Below, one piece after another: positions 55,147 to 64,000 of a DNA stretch of 64,000 nt. This stretch comes from Hyphomicrobiales bacterium (lineage in GTDB: Bacteria > Pseudomonadota > Alphaproteobacteria > Rhizobiales > Rhizobiaceae): positions 248,001 to 312,000 of the forward strand of contig UBTF01000012.1 in the NCBI GenBank assembly GCA_900468285.1, given 5' to 3'. The notes below the pieces were generated by a model. That model saw only the letters and a list, made by a program, of their open reading frames with translations, was not told the origin of the DNA and did not search any database. Numbering within the stretch: position 1 is the stretch's first letter; each line of letters opens with the position of its first letter. The position numbers and the translations under genes are program-made.

Positions 55147-57882
55147 ATGACCGCATTCCTGTTGCTGCTTTTGCTGGCCTATATCGTGGCGTTTTTCTAC
55201 ACGCTGAATGCGAGCATCAAGAACTCGCGGCGGCTTGAAATCGTTGAAGCGGAGCTGAGGGCGCTCAAGTCAAAGCTTGCGACTGCGCCTGAATTGCCCG
55301 GCGAAACTGTTTCGATGGAAGCAACTGACCCATCGATGACGGAAGAGGCTTTGCCCATAGCTGCAAAGGCTTCGGAGGAAGCCCTGCCCGCAGTCGCAAC
55401 GACTGCGGAAGACGGCCCCGCAACCACCGAAGAACCAGCTCCGCAACGTCAGAAGGAAAGCTTTGAAAGCAGGCTCGGCGCGCGTTGGGCGGTTTGGGCC
55501 GGTGGTCTGGCGCTGGCGCTGGGCGGCATATTCCTCGTCAAATATTCCATTGAAAGCGGCCTTCTGAGCCCAGGCGTCCGGCTGGCCATGGCTGCAATCT
55601 TCGGCCTACTGCTGGCCGCCGCCGGTGAAGCCGTCCGGCGCAAGGTCATGCCGGACGTCGCGAGTGCCTATTCCAACGCCATGATTCCCGGCGTGCTGAC
55701 GGCAGCTGGCGCTCTGACACTGTTTGGCGTCACCTATGCCGCCTATGGCATCTATGGCTATATCGGCCCGACAACGGCCTTCCTTCTGTTGGCGATTGTC
55801 GGCTTCGCAACACTTGGACTGTCGCTGCTGCATGGGCAGGCGCTGGCGGGTCTCGGCCTGCTTGGCTCCATGGTCACACCCTTGCTGATTTCCACCGAAA
55901 GCCCGAACATCTGGGCACTCTTCGGCTATCTTACCGCATCATGGCTTGCGACAGCTGCGGCATCGCGCAGCCAACGCTGGCATGTTGTCCCCACTCTTGC
56001 CAATGTGGGCCTCGGTCTCTGGGCTTTAGGCTACATGGTCTTTGCGCCATTGATCGAAGCCGAGCCTGTCATTGCCAGCCTGATTGCCATGCTCGCCGGA
56101 TCGATCTGGATATGGCCCGGAAAATACTCCAGCCAGCCGCAAAATATCGAAGAAGATACGCAACCGGGCGTCGCTGGCCGATCGATTGTGACCGATCTCA
56201 TGAGCCGGGCGCCACTGAGCATCAACATCACGCTCTCTATGGCAATTATCCTGCCCGCGCTCGCCTTTTCCGTCATCGAGACCGGAATTACGATGCATCC
56301 GGCTTACGCCATGGCAGTTCTGGTGCTTGGGCTGGCGGCATATGGTGCCGGGCGCAACCACGCGGTCTGGCCCGCCATCTTCTCATCGCTGGCAGCCCTT
56401 GGCTGCGCCAATCTTCTGGCTGGCTTTGGCGTGAACTACCTGCCCACACTGGGTGACGGCAGCACCGCACTTTCGGCACCGGGGGTGGACACCGCCGTGC
56501 AGGGCACCATCACGCGGGTCATGGGCGTTATCTTCCTGCTATTCTCCATAGAGGCCGTCCGGCGCATGTCCTCGAAGGATCGCTCCTTCGGCATCCTGTG
56601 GGCTGTTCTCGGCTCCATCGTGCCGCTCGGTCTCGGCATCATCAGTTTCGTGGAATATGGCAACCTGACGCGTGACTGGCTGCATGCGGCCTATGGTCTG
56701 GCTGCGGCGCTGCTGCTGTTTGGCCGTGCCTACTGGCTGAGCAAGAAAGACGATGAGGCGTTTACAGCACCCCTCAACATCATGTCACTTGGGTCGTTCC
56801 TGGCGACGGTCTTTGTCGTTCATACGCTGACATCGGGTCTAGCGACCACCATCCTCATTTCCGTCGTCGGCTTTGCCTACCTGCTTGGCGGCCTTAGACT
56901 GCGCTGGCACGCCCTGCCCTTTGCCATGGCGCTGGCCTGCGTCTTCGTTCTTGGCCGCATTGCGTGGGAGCCCACCATCGTCGGTCCGCAAAACCTTGGC
57001 ACAACACCGGTCTTCAACGCACTTCTGCCCGGTTACGGCATACCCGCCTTGCTGGCTATCGCCTCCGCATGGCTGCTGCGCAACTGGCCGGGCGCGCGGG
57101 CAAGAAACGTCCTGCAGGCCATAGCCAGCCTCATGGGTCTTTTGACAATCGCCATTCTCGTTCGCCACGCCATGAATGGCGGCGTGTTGAACGACGCTGC
57201 GCCAACGCTTGGCGAACAATCCATCTACACGCTGCTGACCATCGGCATGTCGGGCGTGCTGATGACGCTGGATCTTAAAAGCCCGAGCCCGATCTTCCGC
57301 TATGGCTCCATGCTGGCGGGCGTCATTGCCATGTTCAATGTGCTGGTGGCCCATTTCTTTGCGCTGAACCCCTATTTTACCGGCGAAAATACCGGGCCGT
57401 GGCCGTTCCTGAACCTGCTGCTCATCGCTTATCTGATGCCGGCTACGGCCTATGGCGGGCTTGCCTGGTATGCGCGCGACAAACGCCCCGCCGCCTATGT
57501 CGCGATGCTGGCCCTTTCCGGCGCGGCACTTGGCTTTGCCTGGGCGACACTCTCGGTCCGCCGTTTCTGGCAGGGTGAAAACATCGCCGACTGGAAAGGT
57601 TTTCTACAGGGAGAAACCTACAGCTATTCCGTTGTCTGGCTGGTCATTGGCGTTCTGCTGCTGTTGCTGGGTTCCCGCTTTAACGCCAAAAGCCTGCGCC
57701 TTGCTTCCGCTGCCCTGGTGCTGCTAGCCGTCGCCAAGGCATTCCTTATCGATATGAGCAATCTGGAAGGCGTGCTGCGGGCTTTGTCCTTCATCGGCCT
57801 TGGCGTGGTCCTGATCGGGATTGGCCTGTTCTACCAGAAGATACTCACCGCCCAGCCAAAGACACAGGAAGCGGAGGGGTGA
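55147..57882 (+). CDS. DUF2339 large membrane protein
   Basis: This 911-residue protein has one N-terminal helix (FLLLLLLAYIVAFFYTL), an Ala/Glu/Pro-rich cytoplasmic-like stretch (about 35-105), then about 25 membrane helices to the end, a layout typical of DUF2339. The conserved ESRLGARWAVWAGGLALALGGIFLVKY starts the membrane part. Function is unknown in all organisms. It follows the dioxygenase fusion by about 45 bases and precedes the HD hydrolase by 53. Confidence 0.85.
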   Translation: MTAFLLLLLLAYIVAFFYTLNASIKNSRRLEIVEAELRALKSKLATAPELPGETVSMEATDPSMTEEALPIAAKASEEALPAVATTAEDGPATTEEPAPQRQKESFESRLGARWAVWAGGLALALGGIFLVKYSIESGLLSPGVRLAMAAIFGLLLAAAGEAVRRKVMPDVASAYSNAMIPGVLTAAGALTLFGVTYAAYGIYGYIGPTTAFLLLAIVGFATLGLSLLHGQALAGLGLLGSMVTPLLISTESPNIWALFGYLTASWLATAAASRSQRWHVVPTLANVGLGLWALGYMVFAPLIEAEPVIASLIAMLAGSIWIWPGKYSSQPQNIEEDTQPGVAGRSIVTDLMSRAPLSINITLSMAIILPALAFSVIETGITMHPAYAMAVLVLGLAAYGAGRNHAVWPAIFSSLAALGCANLLAGFGVNYLPTLGDGSTALSAPGVDTAVQGTITRVMGVIFLLFSIEAVRRMSSKDRSFGILWAVLGSIVPLGLGIISFVEYGNLTRDWLHAAYGLAAALLLFGRAYWLSKKDDEAFTAPLNIMSLGSFLATVFVVHTLTSGLATTILISVVGFAYLLGGLRLRWHALPFAMALACVFVLGRIAWEPTIVGPQNLGTTPVFNALLPGYGIPALLAIASAWLLRNWPGARARNVLQAIASLMGLLTIAILVRHAMNGGVLNDAAPTLGEQSIYTLLTIGMSGVLMTLDLKSPSPIFRYGSMLAGVIAMFNVLVAHFFALNPYFTGENTGPWPFLNLLLIAYLMPATAYGGLAWYARDKRPAAYVAMLALSGAALGFAWATLSVRRFWQGENIADWKGFLQGETYSYSVVWLVIGVLLLLLGSRFNAKSLRLASAALVLLAVAKAFLIDMSNLEGVLRALSFIGLGVVLIGIGLFYQKILTAQPKTQEAEG

Positions 57883-57935
57883 TTGCGCCTGCCTTTTCCC
57901 CGTCCTAAAAGCATCTTTCATGACGGGGGAATCAC

Positions 57936-58577
57936 ATGCGGGCAGATGCCTTTTCGCCTTACGAGCAGCTTGCCGAAACGCTGATCCCCCACGCCACGCA
58001 GGGCGATGACGGATCGCACGATCTGGCCCACATTCACCGCGTGTTTCGCAATGCCATGCGTATTCATGGGCAGGAAGGCGGCAATGGAACGGTGCTCGCG
58101 GCAAGCGTGCTGCTGCATGACTGCGTTGCCGTGGAAAAGAACTCGCCGCTGCGTGCTCAGGCATCGCGACTGGCGGCGGAAAAAGCCTCAGGGCTGCTGC
58201 GGGACCTGCGCTGGGGAGAGACGGATATCGAGGCCGTCGCCCACGCCATTCTGACCCACAGTTTTTCCGCCAATATTGCCCCTGAAACCCTGGAAGCAAA
58301 AATTCTACAGGATGCGGACCGGCTGGATGCCATCGGCATGGTTGGTGCCGCGCGCTGTTTCTACATCGCCGGGCGCATGGGCTCTGCCCTCTACGACCCC
58401 GAAGATCCGCTGGCAGAAAACCGCCCGCTGGATGATCGGCGATTTGCCATCGATCATTTCGAAAACAAGCTGTTCAAGCTTGCCGATGGCTTCCAGACGC
58501 AAGCCGGGCGGCAATTGGCAAAAGAACGGCACGAACGTCTGCAACAGGTTCTGACCCTGTTTCTGGACGAGATTTGA
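57936..58577 (+). CDS. HD-domain hydrolase
   Basis: The 213-residue protein has the HD set: HDLAHIHRVFRNAMRIHG, LLHDCVAVEKN and DADRLDAIGMVG. It resembles YedJ-like HD hydrolases. Substrate unknown. GGGGGAATCAC lies before the ATG. It is eight bases before the MOSC gene, so the two are co-transcribed. Confidence 0.88.
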   Translation: MRADAFSPYEQLAETLIPHATQGDDGSHDLAHIHRVFRNAMRIHGQEGGNGTVLAASVLLHDCVAVEKNSPLRAQASRLAAEKASGLLRDLRWGETDIEAVAHAILTHSFSANIAPETLEAKILQDADRLDAIGMVGAARCFYIAGRMGSALYDPEDPLAENRPLDDRRFAIDHFENKLFKLADGFQTQAGRQLAKERHERLQQVLTLFLDEI

Positions 58578-58584
58578 GGCAGCC

Positions 58585-59430
58585 ATGCGCATTACGGAAC
58601 TCAACATCTACCCTTTGAAAAGCGCCCGCGGCATCTCGCTTGCGCAGAGCCAAATCACCGCCGAGGGTTTGGCTGGAGACCGTCGCGCCGTGCTGGTTGA
58701 CGCGTCCGGGCACTTCATCACCCAACGCGAAATGCAGGCTCTCGCGACGATCAGCGCGTTGCCCGAACAGGGCGGCTTGCGGATCTCTGCCGAGGGCAAG
58801 GGCGACGTTCTCGCCAAACCATCGGACAGGCGCCTCGATGCTACCGTGTGGAAATCCGTCATCGATGCGGCCATCGCCACGGATGAGGCGAATGAAACGC
58901 TCTCCGGCTGGCTCGGCCGCGATATAAAGCTCGTCTTCTTCGATGAGCAGTCACGCCGCATTGCCAACCCGGAGTGGGCAGGAGACGAAACGCCCGTCAC
59001 ATTCTCGGACGGTTACCAGATCCTCGTCACCACCACGGCTTCGCTTGCTGCCCTCAATGCAGATATGGCCGCCAATGGTGAAGACCGCGTCGGGATGGAG
59101 CGTTTTCGCGCCAACATCGTGCTGGAAACGGATGAAGCATGGGCGGAAGACCGCTGGGCCGCGATAGAGATCAACGGGATAAGGCTCGACCTCGTCAAAC
59201 CCTGCACCCGCTGCATCATGACCACGCAGGATCAGACAACCGGATCCCGCGATGTACCCTCCCCCATGAAAGCCATGGGTCGCCTGCGCATGTCTGCCGA
59301 CCGCCGCGTGCCCGGCGTGTTGTTCGGCTGGAACGTGACGCCGCGTGGCGAAGGATCGATTGCAGTTGGAGACATAGCGAAGATTGTGGAAGAGCGGGAA
59401 GAAGGCTGGCCACTCAAGCGGCGGGGGTAA
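58585..59430 (+). CDS. MOSC domain protein (YcbX-like)
   Basis: This 281-residue protein has the N-terminal MOSC_N beta barrel (ITELNIYPLKSARGISLAQ, GDRRAVLVDASGHFITQRE) and a MOSC domain with the cofactor-ligand cysteines in KPCTRCIMTTQDQTTG. YcbX of E. coli, with molybdenum cofactor, detoxifies N-hydroxylated bases. The activity here is inferred. The [2Fe-2S] domain of full-length YcbX is absent, giving the shorter form. Confidence 0.88.
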   Translation: MRITELNIYPLKSARGISLAQSQITAEGLAGDRRAVLVDASGHFITQREMQALATISALPEQGGLRISAEGKGDVLAKPSDRRLDATVWKSVIDAAIATDEANETLSGWLGRDIKLVFFDEQSRRIANPEWAGDETPVTFSDGYQILVTTTASLAALNADMAANGEDRVGMERFRANIVLETDEAWAEDRWAAIEINGIRLDLVKPCTRCIMTTQDQTTGSRDVPSPMKAMGRLRMSADRRVPGVLFGWNVTPRGEGSIAVGDIAKIVEEREEGWPLKRRG

Positions 59431-59660
59431 GCATCATCCGCCTTTCAGTCTGTTCTACAGAGATGGCTGTCGAATGCCGCCACTTGACGATTCACTATTT
59501 CCGCCGGTCGACATCCCATAGGGACTTTATGATTATTCTTAATTTCTAAGTCGTTTATTTACGATTTTCCACACTTTGCCTTTACTTGTTTTATTCCACG
59601 TGGCGTTAGCACTGCACACACCAATAAAAACGTGACTAATATTTAAAGGCTCTAAATAAG

Positions 59661-60143
59661 ATGAACTTTAAAATCTGGACGGCAGCTGCAATTGCATCTT
59701 TTTGTCTGTCAAATGGGCAGGCCAAGGCTGACGATACTTCTCTAACAGGCTCATGGAAACTTGTAAGCTATGAGGTGGAATCCCAGGCTACCGGCAAAAA
59801 AATCCCCGCAATGGGCGACCATCCGACGGGTCGCGTTATTTTCACAGCTGATCACCGTGTTTCCTTCGTACTGACCGGCGAAGGCAGAAAGGCTGGTAGC
59901 ACGGATGCAGATAAAGCTGCGCTGCTGAACACGTTGGTTGCCTATACCGGCATCGAGAAAACCAAGAAGAATGAATGGTGTACTCATGTCGAAGCATCAT
60001 GGAACCCTGAATGGGTCGGCACCACGCAATGCCGCGAATTCCGTCGCAATGGCGAACGTCTGGAAGTATTAACTCCCTGGAGACAGATGCCGAATTGGCC
60101 CGGCACGACGCGCTCGATCATTACCTTTACGCGCGACAAATAA
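59661..60143 (+). CDS. Secreted lipocalin-like protein
   Basis: The 160-residue protein has a signal peptide (about 1-23, ending QAKA) and a single lipocalin-like beta barrel: LTGSWKLVSYEVE, RVIFTADHRVSFVLTGEGR, RSIITFTRDK. Such domains are often read as Lipocalin_5-like. Two cysteines (EWCTH, TQCRE) may form a disulfide in the periplasm. No strong ribosome-binding site is seen and the 230 bases before it are AT-rich. Confidence 0.72.
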   Translation: MNFKIWTAAAIASFCLSNGQAKADDTSLTGSWKLVSYEVESQATGKKIPAMGDHPTGRVIFTADHRVSFVLTGEGRKAGSTDADKAALLNTLVAYTGIEKTKKNEWCTHVEASWNPEWVGTTQCREFRRNGERLEVLTPWRQMPNWPGTTRSIITFTRDK

Positions 60144-60302
60144 CACTTGCTTCCAGAAGGGCTCCATTAGCAGCTGGAGCCTTTCAGGGAGCGTGACTGG
60201 AACATGTACCAACCCATCAAGCGCTCTCATTCAATCTTCAAGAAAAGTTGCTGGAGAGATCGGCGATCGGTGCTAATGTTTCTGATCTACTGAGGAACAT
60301 CC

Positions 60303-61526
60303 ATGTCCATTGCAAAACGAGTCGCCAGCCAACCCATGCCATGGCTCATTATTGTCGCCGGGTCCCTGATCGCGGTGCTGACCTTCGGGCCACGCTCGGC
60401 CATGGGCTTCTTCCAGTTGCCCATGCTGGCGGATACGGGCTGGGACCGCTCCACCTTCGGCTTTGCCATGGCGTTGCAGAACCTTTTCTGGGGTCTTGGC
60501 CAGCCCTTCTTCGGCGCGCTGGCGGATAAATATGGCACGGCGCGTGTGCTTGTTTTGTCCGGCTTGATCTATGCGACAGGTCTTGTCTGCATGTCCGTCG
60601 GCACATCGCCGCTATGGCTGCATCTTGGCGGCGGCGTGCTGGTCGGCCTCGGCATCGCGGCGGGCTCGTTCAGCGTCATTCTCTCGGCCTTTGCCCGGCA
60701 CGTCACGCCGGAACAGCGTTCCATGGCATTCGGCATCGGCACGGCAGCCGGTTCTGCTGGCATGTTCATCTTCGCGCCCATCAGCCAGGGCCTGATTTCA
60801 AGCTATGGATGGTCGGACAGCCTTGTCTGGCTCGCAGCCATGATGCTGATCGTACCGCTTCTCGCTTGGCCCCTGCGCGGCAATTCGTCATCGGGAAGCC
60901 AGTCCCAGGCGCAATTTCAGCAGACCGCAGCCCAGGCGTTGAAAGAAGCCCTCGGACACAAGAGCTATCTGCTCCTGACGACCGGCTTTTTCGTCTGCGG
61001 CTTCCAGGTTGCTTTCATCACCGCGCATTTCCCTGCCTATCTCGGAGATATCGGTATTGAGCCGCGCTACGCGGTCATTGCCATGGCGCTGATCGGCTTC
61101 TTCAACATCGCCGGCTCTCTCATCGCGGGCTTCGTCGCGCAGAGATACTCGAAGCCCTATCTTCTCGCCTATATCTATATTGGCCGCTCCATCGCCGTTA
61201 CGGCCTTCCTGCTGCTGCCGCAGTCTCCCCTGTCGGTCATCATATTTGCGGCGGTGATGGGTGTGTTGTGGCTCTCGACGGTGCCACCGACAAACGGACT
61301 TGTGGCCATCATGTTCGGAACCCGTCACCTTGGAATGCTGGGCGGCGTCGTGTTCCTTTCGCACCAGGTCGGCTCTTTCCTCGGCGTATGGCTGGGTGGT
61401 TTCCTTTACGACAAGCTCGGCTCTTACGATGTGGTGTGGTGGCTCGGCGTTGCCATGGGCATCTTCGCCGCCATCGTGCACTGGCCCATCGAGGAACGCG
61501 CTGTGGCACGACCTGCCGCGGCCTGA
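60303..61526 (+). CDS. MFS transporter
   Basis: This 407-residue major facilitator has 12 predicted helices. The loop 2-3 region has GALADKYGTARVLVLSGL, matching the MFS signature. The pattern is near the OFA/monocarboxylate group, but the substrate is unknown. AGGAAC lies before the ATG. It ends only 10 bases from the convergent recO stop. Confidence 0.87.
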   Translation: MSIAKRVASQPMPWLIIVAGSLIAVLTFGPRSAMGFFQLPMLADTGWDRSTFGFAMALQNLFWGLGQPFFGALADKYGTARVLVLSGLIYATGLVCMSVGTSPLWLHLGGGVLVGLGIAAGSFSVILSAFARHVTPEQRSMAFGIGTAAGSAGMFIFAPISQGLISSYGWSDSLVWLAAMMLIVPLLAWPLRGNSSSGSQSQAQFQQTAAQALKEALGHKSYLLLTTGFFVCGFQVAFITAHFPAYLGDIGIEPRYAVIAMALIGFFNIAGSLIAGFVAQRYSKPYLLAYIYIGRSIAVTAFLLLPQSPLSVIIFAAVMGVLWLSTVPPTNGLVAIMFGTRHLGMLGGVVFLSHQVGSFLGVWLGGFLYDKLGSYDVVWWLGVAMGIFAAIVHWPIEERAVARPAAA

Positions 61527-61536
61527 ACAGCCTCGA

Positions 61537-62274
61537 TCAACCGGCTTTTTCCAGAGCTTTCAATGCCGCCTGCACGAAACCGTCGCGGGTGGCATTTTCG
61601 TTGATGCCCCGTGGCTCATAGACGTGACGATGCAGAAAATGTCCCGTCAGCCGGAATGCGGCGGCCAGACTTTCACGATCGGCTGCCTTCGATTGCTCAA
61701 CGCTTAAAAATTGCGGCAGCGCCAACATGCGCGAGGCATAGGGCGCACCCGCCGCGCGGCAGACCGCCCTGCCCGTTTTGGGAGAGACATAGACAAGATC
61801 GTTACGCAGGCCCGTTGCGGCGCACTCGCTGAGATCGAGCCCAAAACCAAGATCGTCCAACACCGCCAGTTCAAAGCGTACGAAGAGCTCGCCTGCATCC
61901 GCAGGGTCTGACAGGTTGTCGAGAATGACATCCAGGGCTTCAAACAGATGGGGATGAGGATCACGCTCTGGCAGCAGCCGTAGCAGAGACGCCATGGCTT
62001 GAACGCCATACACCGCCGTTGCGGTTTCCATCAGCTGCGCGGCGCGCAATTGCAGCGGCTCCATGCGGTATTCACCGAGGTGATCATGCAGACGAGCGCG
62101 CCAGGTCACATCGACCCTGTTGCCGGGTTGAAGCACCGGCTGCATTGTGCGCGACCGTCCGGCCCTTACCATGCCAAGATGTCGGCCACGGCTGCGCGTC
62201 ATCAGCTCTGCGATGACGCTCGTTTCGCCATGGCGCTTGACGCCCAGAATGATTGCCTCGTCTTGCCACTGCAT
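61537..62274 (-). CDS. recO: DNA repair protein RecO
   Basis: RecO helps load RecA in the RecFOR pathway. The 245-residue protein starts [21 protein letters not shown] with the OB fold, then a helical domain. It is the alphaproteobacterial form without a zinc finger, with the Cys in DLSECAATG and [10 protein letters not shown] instead. Usually recO follows era; here two regulators lie between them on the same strand. Confidence 0.93.
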   Translation of the reverse strand: MQWQDEAIILGVKRHGETSVIAELMTRSRGRHLGMVRAGRSRTMQPVLQPGNRVDVTWRARLHDHLGEYRMEPLQLRAAQLMETATAVYGVQAMASLLRLLPERDPHPHLFEALDVILDNLSDPADAGELFVRFELAVLDDLGFGLDLSECAATGLRNDLVYVSPKTGRAVCRAAGAPYASRMLALPQFLSVEQSKAADRESLAAAFRLTGHFLHRHVYEPRGINENATRDGFVQAALKALEKAG

Positions 62275-62338
62275 GGAATGGGTCGCTTAACATTGCCGGT
62301 TCGGAGAAAGGACTATACCCAATCCGGCGAAGCGATGC

Positions 62339-62701
62339 TTAACTTTCGACAGCCATGATACGGGAAACGAATGCCTTCAGCTCCACCTCGCCAAAGGGCT
62401 TATCGAGCAGATGCGAATTGGCAAAGTCCGGCGGAAAGCCGCTGGTATCGCCATAGCCACTGACAAAACCGAATGGAATGGAGTGATCTCGAAGATGCCG
62501 CGCCAGTTCATAGCTCATGCCATCCGACAGGCTGACGTCGAGAAGCACACAATCCGGCTTTGCCCGCGAAAGTGATTCCTTGGCCTGAAACAACGTGGTC
62601 GCGATATCGATGGTGTCGACACCCATGGCCTGAAGGGACGTTTCGACGTCCATCGCAACCAGATATTCGTCCTCCACGACGAGAACCCGCTGAGGGATCA
62701 T
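62339..62701 (-). CDS. Single-domain response regulator, FAT-GUY-like
   Basis: The 120-residue receiver has the acidic pair in VVEDEY, the phosphoacceptor Asp55 in DCVLLDVSLSD and the conserved Lys in LLDKPF. The segment IPFGFVSGYGD matches the FAT-GUY subgroup (usual FATGYG), which works with HWE or HisKA_2 kinases in alphaproteobacteria. No output domain is present. It lies 64 bases before recO and 150 after the Crp/Fnr gene. Confidence 0.9.
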   Translation of the reverse strand: MIPQRVLVVEDEYLVAMDVETSLQAMGVDTIDIATTLFQAKESLSRAKPDCVLLDVSLSDGMSYELARHLRDHSIPFGFVSGYGDTSGFPPDFANSHLLDKPFGEVELKAFVSRIMAVES

Positions 62702-62851
62702 TCTTTATCTTCCTCAAGACGCGGAACAAACCGCGACAGCAATACATTCCCAAGGGTTCTTGGGATCAATAATTTATGACATCGCAGATCGACTCACACT
62801 AGTCATTTAAAAAAGACATAGCGGAACAAATCGAGAATACATCAGCGACAC

Positions 62852-63601
62852 CTAAATAAAAGGTCTCGCCCCGCGGTTGTCCGGGTGCCAACCTGCGGCC
62901 TGTGCAAGACCGACATGATCGAGCACGAGACAGCCCTTGTCTGTCCAGCGGATGAAATCCCGGTCGGCGAGCTTGCGAAGCGTCTTGTTGGTGTGGACGA
63001 TGGACAGGCCCAAAGTGTCGGCAACATGCTGTTGCGTGACGGGGATAGCCATATCCTTTTCCATCAGCCCCACCCTTACCGCCTTGTCGTAAAGAAACGC
63101 AAGAAGATAGGCCGCCCGCTCAAGAGCGGTGCGTCGACCAACGCTCAACAGGTGACTGTCGAGCATCCGCTCTTCGCTGGCCGCAATCCAGGTTATGTCA
63201 TAGGCCAGCGACGGATGGTCAGCAAAGAGGCTGTGAAGACGACCGCGCTCGAAGACACAGAGCGTCACCGGAGAAAGCGCCTCGATGGAATGCTGCATCT
63301 CCCCCATGACGGTTCCCTGCAACCCGACCAGATCACCCGGCATGAGATAGTTCAGGATTTGCCGACGCCCGTCTTCGAGCGTCTTGTAGCGAAATCCCCA
63401 GCCTTCCAGAACGGTGTAGAGATGGGCGCTGTGGGAGCCTTCCATCAGCACGATGGCCCCCGGTTCGACCGACAGTTCGCCGGTCTTGAACCGGGAAACG
63501 AAATCGAGTTCGGGCGGCGTGAAATCCCGGAAATGGGTCAGGCCGCGCAAAGGACATTGCTCGCAGGGAGTCGTTGAGATTCCATTGGGCTTTTTGAGCA
63601 A
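62852..63601 (-). CDS. Crp/Fnr family transcriptional regulator
   Basis: The 249-residue protein has a cyclic-nucleotide-type beta barrel (20-130), a long dimer helix and a winged HTH whose recognition region lies around QQHVADTLGLSIVHTNKTLRKLADR. The N-terminus has CEQC, and one Cys (VTLCVFERG) falls near the fourth FNR ligand; the third cysteine of FNR is missing, so an oxygen-labile 4Fe-4S cluster is doubtful. Ligand and target are unknown. Confidence 0.9.
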   Translation of the reverse strand: MLKKPNGISTTPCEQCPLRGLTHFRDFTPPELDFVSRFKTGELSVEPGAIVLMEGSHSAHLYTVLEGWGFRYKTLEDGRRQILNYLMPGDLVGLQGTVMGEMQHSIEALSPVTLCVFERGRLHSLFADHPSLAYDITWIAASEERMLDSHLLSVGRRTALERAAYLLAFLYDKAVRVGLMEKDMAIPVTQQHVADTLGLSIVHTNKTLRKLADRDFIRWTDKGCLVLDHVGLAQAAGWHPDNRGARPFI

Positions 63602-63685
63602 TCTGACCTTCCAGCAGCAACAACAAACTCGAAACGTGTATTAGAGGCGTCGTCCCGGCGCCCCTCCCGGCAATGCTGCAAAGTC

Positions 63686-64000
63686 TCAGTTCCGTGGAAA
63701 CTCGAGACCCATTTCCCTGAACCGTTCCGGGTCGTCACCCCAGTTTTCACGCACCTTCACAAACAGGAAGAGGTGCACGGGCTGCTCCAGAATTTCCGAC
63801 AGCTCCTTGCGGGATGCGGTCGAAATTGCCTTGATGGCTTCGCCGCCCTTGCCGAGTGCGATTTTCTTCTGGCTGTCGCGCTCCACATAGATGACCTGCT
63901 CGATGCGAACGGAGCCATCCTTGCGCTCTTCCCATTTCTCTGTTTCGACGTGGGAAGCGTAAGGAAGCTCCTGATGAAGGCGCAGGAAAAGCTTCTCGCG
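63686..64000 (-). CDS. era: GTPase Era, C-terminal part
   Basis: Only the last 104 residues lie in the window; the start is to the right. They begin [20 protein letters not shown] and hold the type II KH domain with [21 protein letters not shown], which binds the 3' end of 16S rRNA. The GTPase domain is outside. Era acts in 30S assembly. The stop is about 85 bases before the Crp/Fnr gene on the same strand. Confidence 0.95.
   Translation of the reverse strand, partial: REKLFLRLHQELPYASHVETEKWEERKDGSVRIEQVIYVERDSQKKIALGKGGEAIKAISTASRKELSEILEQPVHLFLFVKVRENWGDDPERFREMGLEFPRN

Overview
The window looks like a chromosomal segment of an alphaproteobacterium of the Rhizobiaceae, most likely the Agrobacterium/Rhizobium group. 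The reasons are the gene order fabD-fabG-acpP-fabF-mltG-yicC-gmk facing ksgA, the rpsF-rpsR-DUF2232-rplI cluster followed by dnaB-alr-radA-cvpA-purF, a short-type psd-pssA pair, a TIGR02301 protein, single-domain FAT-GUY-type response regulators, and a high-GC codon bias. The assignment is by gene content and order only. No rRNA, tRNA, CRISPR array, insertion sequence or prophage was seen. Both ends cut genes: ksgA/rsmA on the left and era on the right.

Layout. 1-7.4 kb: the end of ksgA, then on the minus strand gmk, yicC, mltG, fabF, acpP, fabG and fabD (type II fatty acid synthesis with cell-wall and nucleotide housekeeping). 7.5-10.7 kb: an Nramp-like transporter without the usual metal-binding motifs, a Tas-type aldo-keto reductase and an orphan beta-rich protein. 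10.7-13.6 kb: the ribosomal rpsF-rpsR-(DUF2232)-rplI cluster with clear terminators. 13.6-18.7 kb: an EamA exporter divergent from an ArsR-like regulator, then a marR-emrB-emrA efflux operon with a candidate operator. 18.9-28.8 kb: dnaB, alr, radA, a large HAF-repeat autotransporter in an AT-rich setting, cvpA and purF. 28.9-35.1 kb: an SDR, cysS, two tandem GFA enzymes, a proline iminopeptidase, a RarD-like transporter and a LOG-family enzyme. 35.2-41.5 kb: a LysM/Ig-like envelope protein with a mirrored architecture, an Atm1-type ABC exporter, the phosphatidylethanolamine genes psd-pssA and a 44-residue small protein with its own terminator.

41.7-50.5 kb: a dual-receiver diguanylate cyclase, SRAP/YedK, YnfA, a Nudix hydrolase, TIGR02301 and two other conserved unknowns, a ygfZ-HD-phosphatase operon, a calmodulin-like EF-hand protein and MscS. 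50.5-53.3 kb: a NitT/TauT-type ABC importer. 53.5-59.4 kb: a ring-cleaving dioxygenase/hydrolase fusion, a DUF2339 giant membrane protein, an HD hydrolase and a MOSC protein. 59.6-64 kb: a lipocalin-like secreted protein, an MFS transporter, then recO, a response regulator, a Crp/Fnr regulator and era on the minus strand.

Most of the window is ordinary core genome. The parts most worth a second look are the mirrored LysM protein, the autotransporter and the unexplained 700 bases before it, the orphan protein at 10.2 kb, the 44-residue gene at 41.3 kb, the dioxygenase-hydrolase fusion, the Nramp-like protein and the regulators inserted between era and recO.
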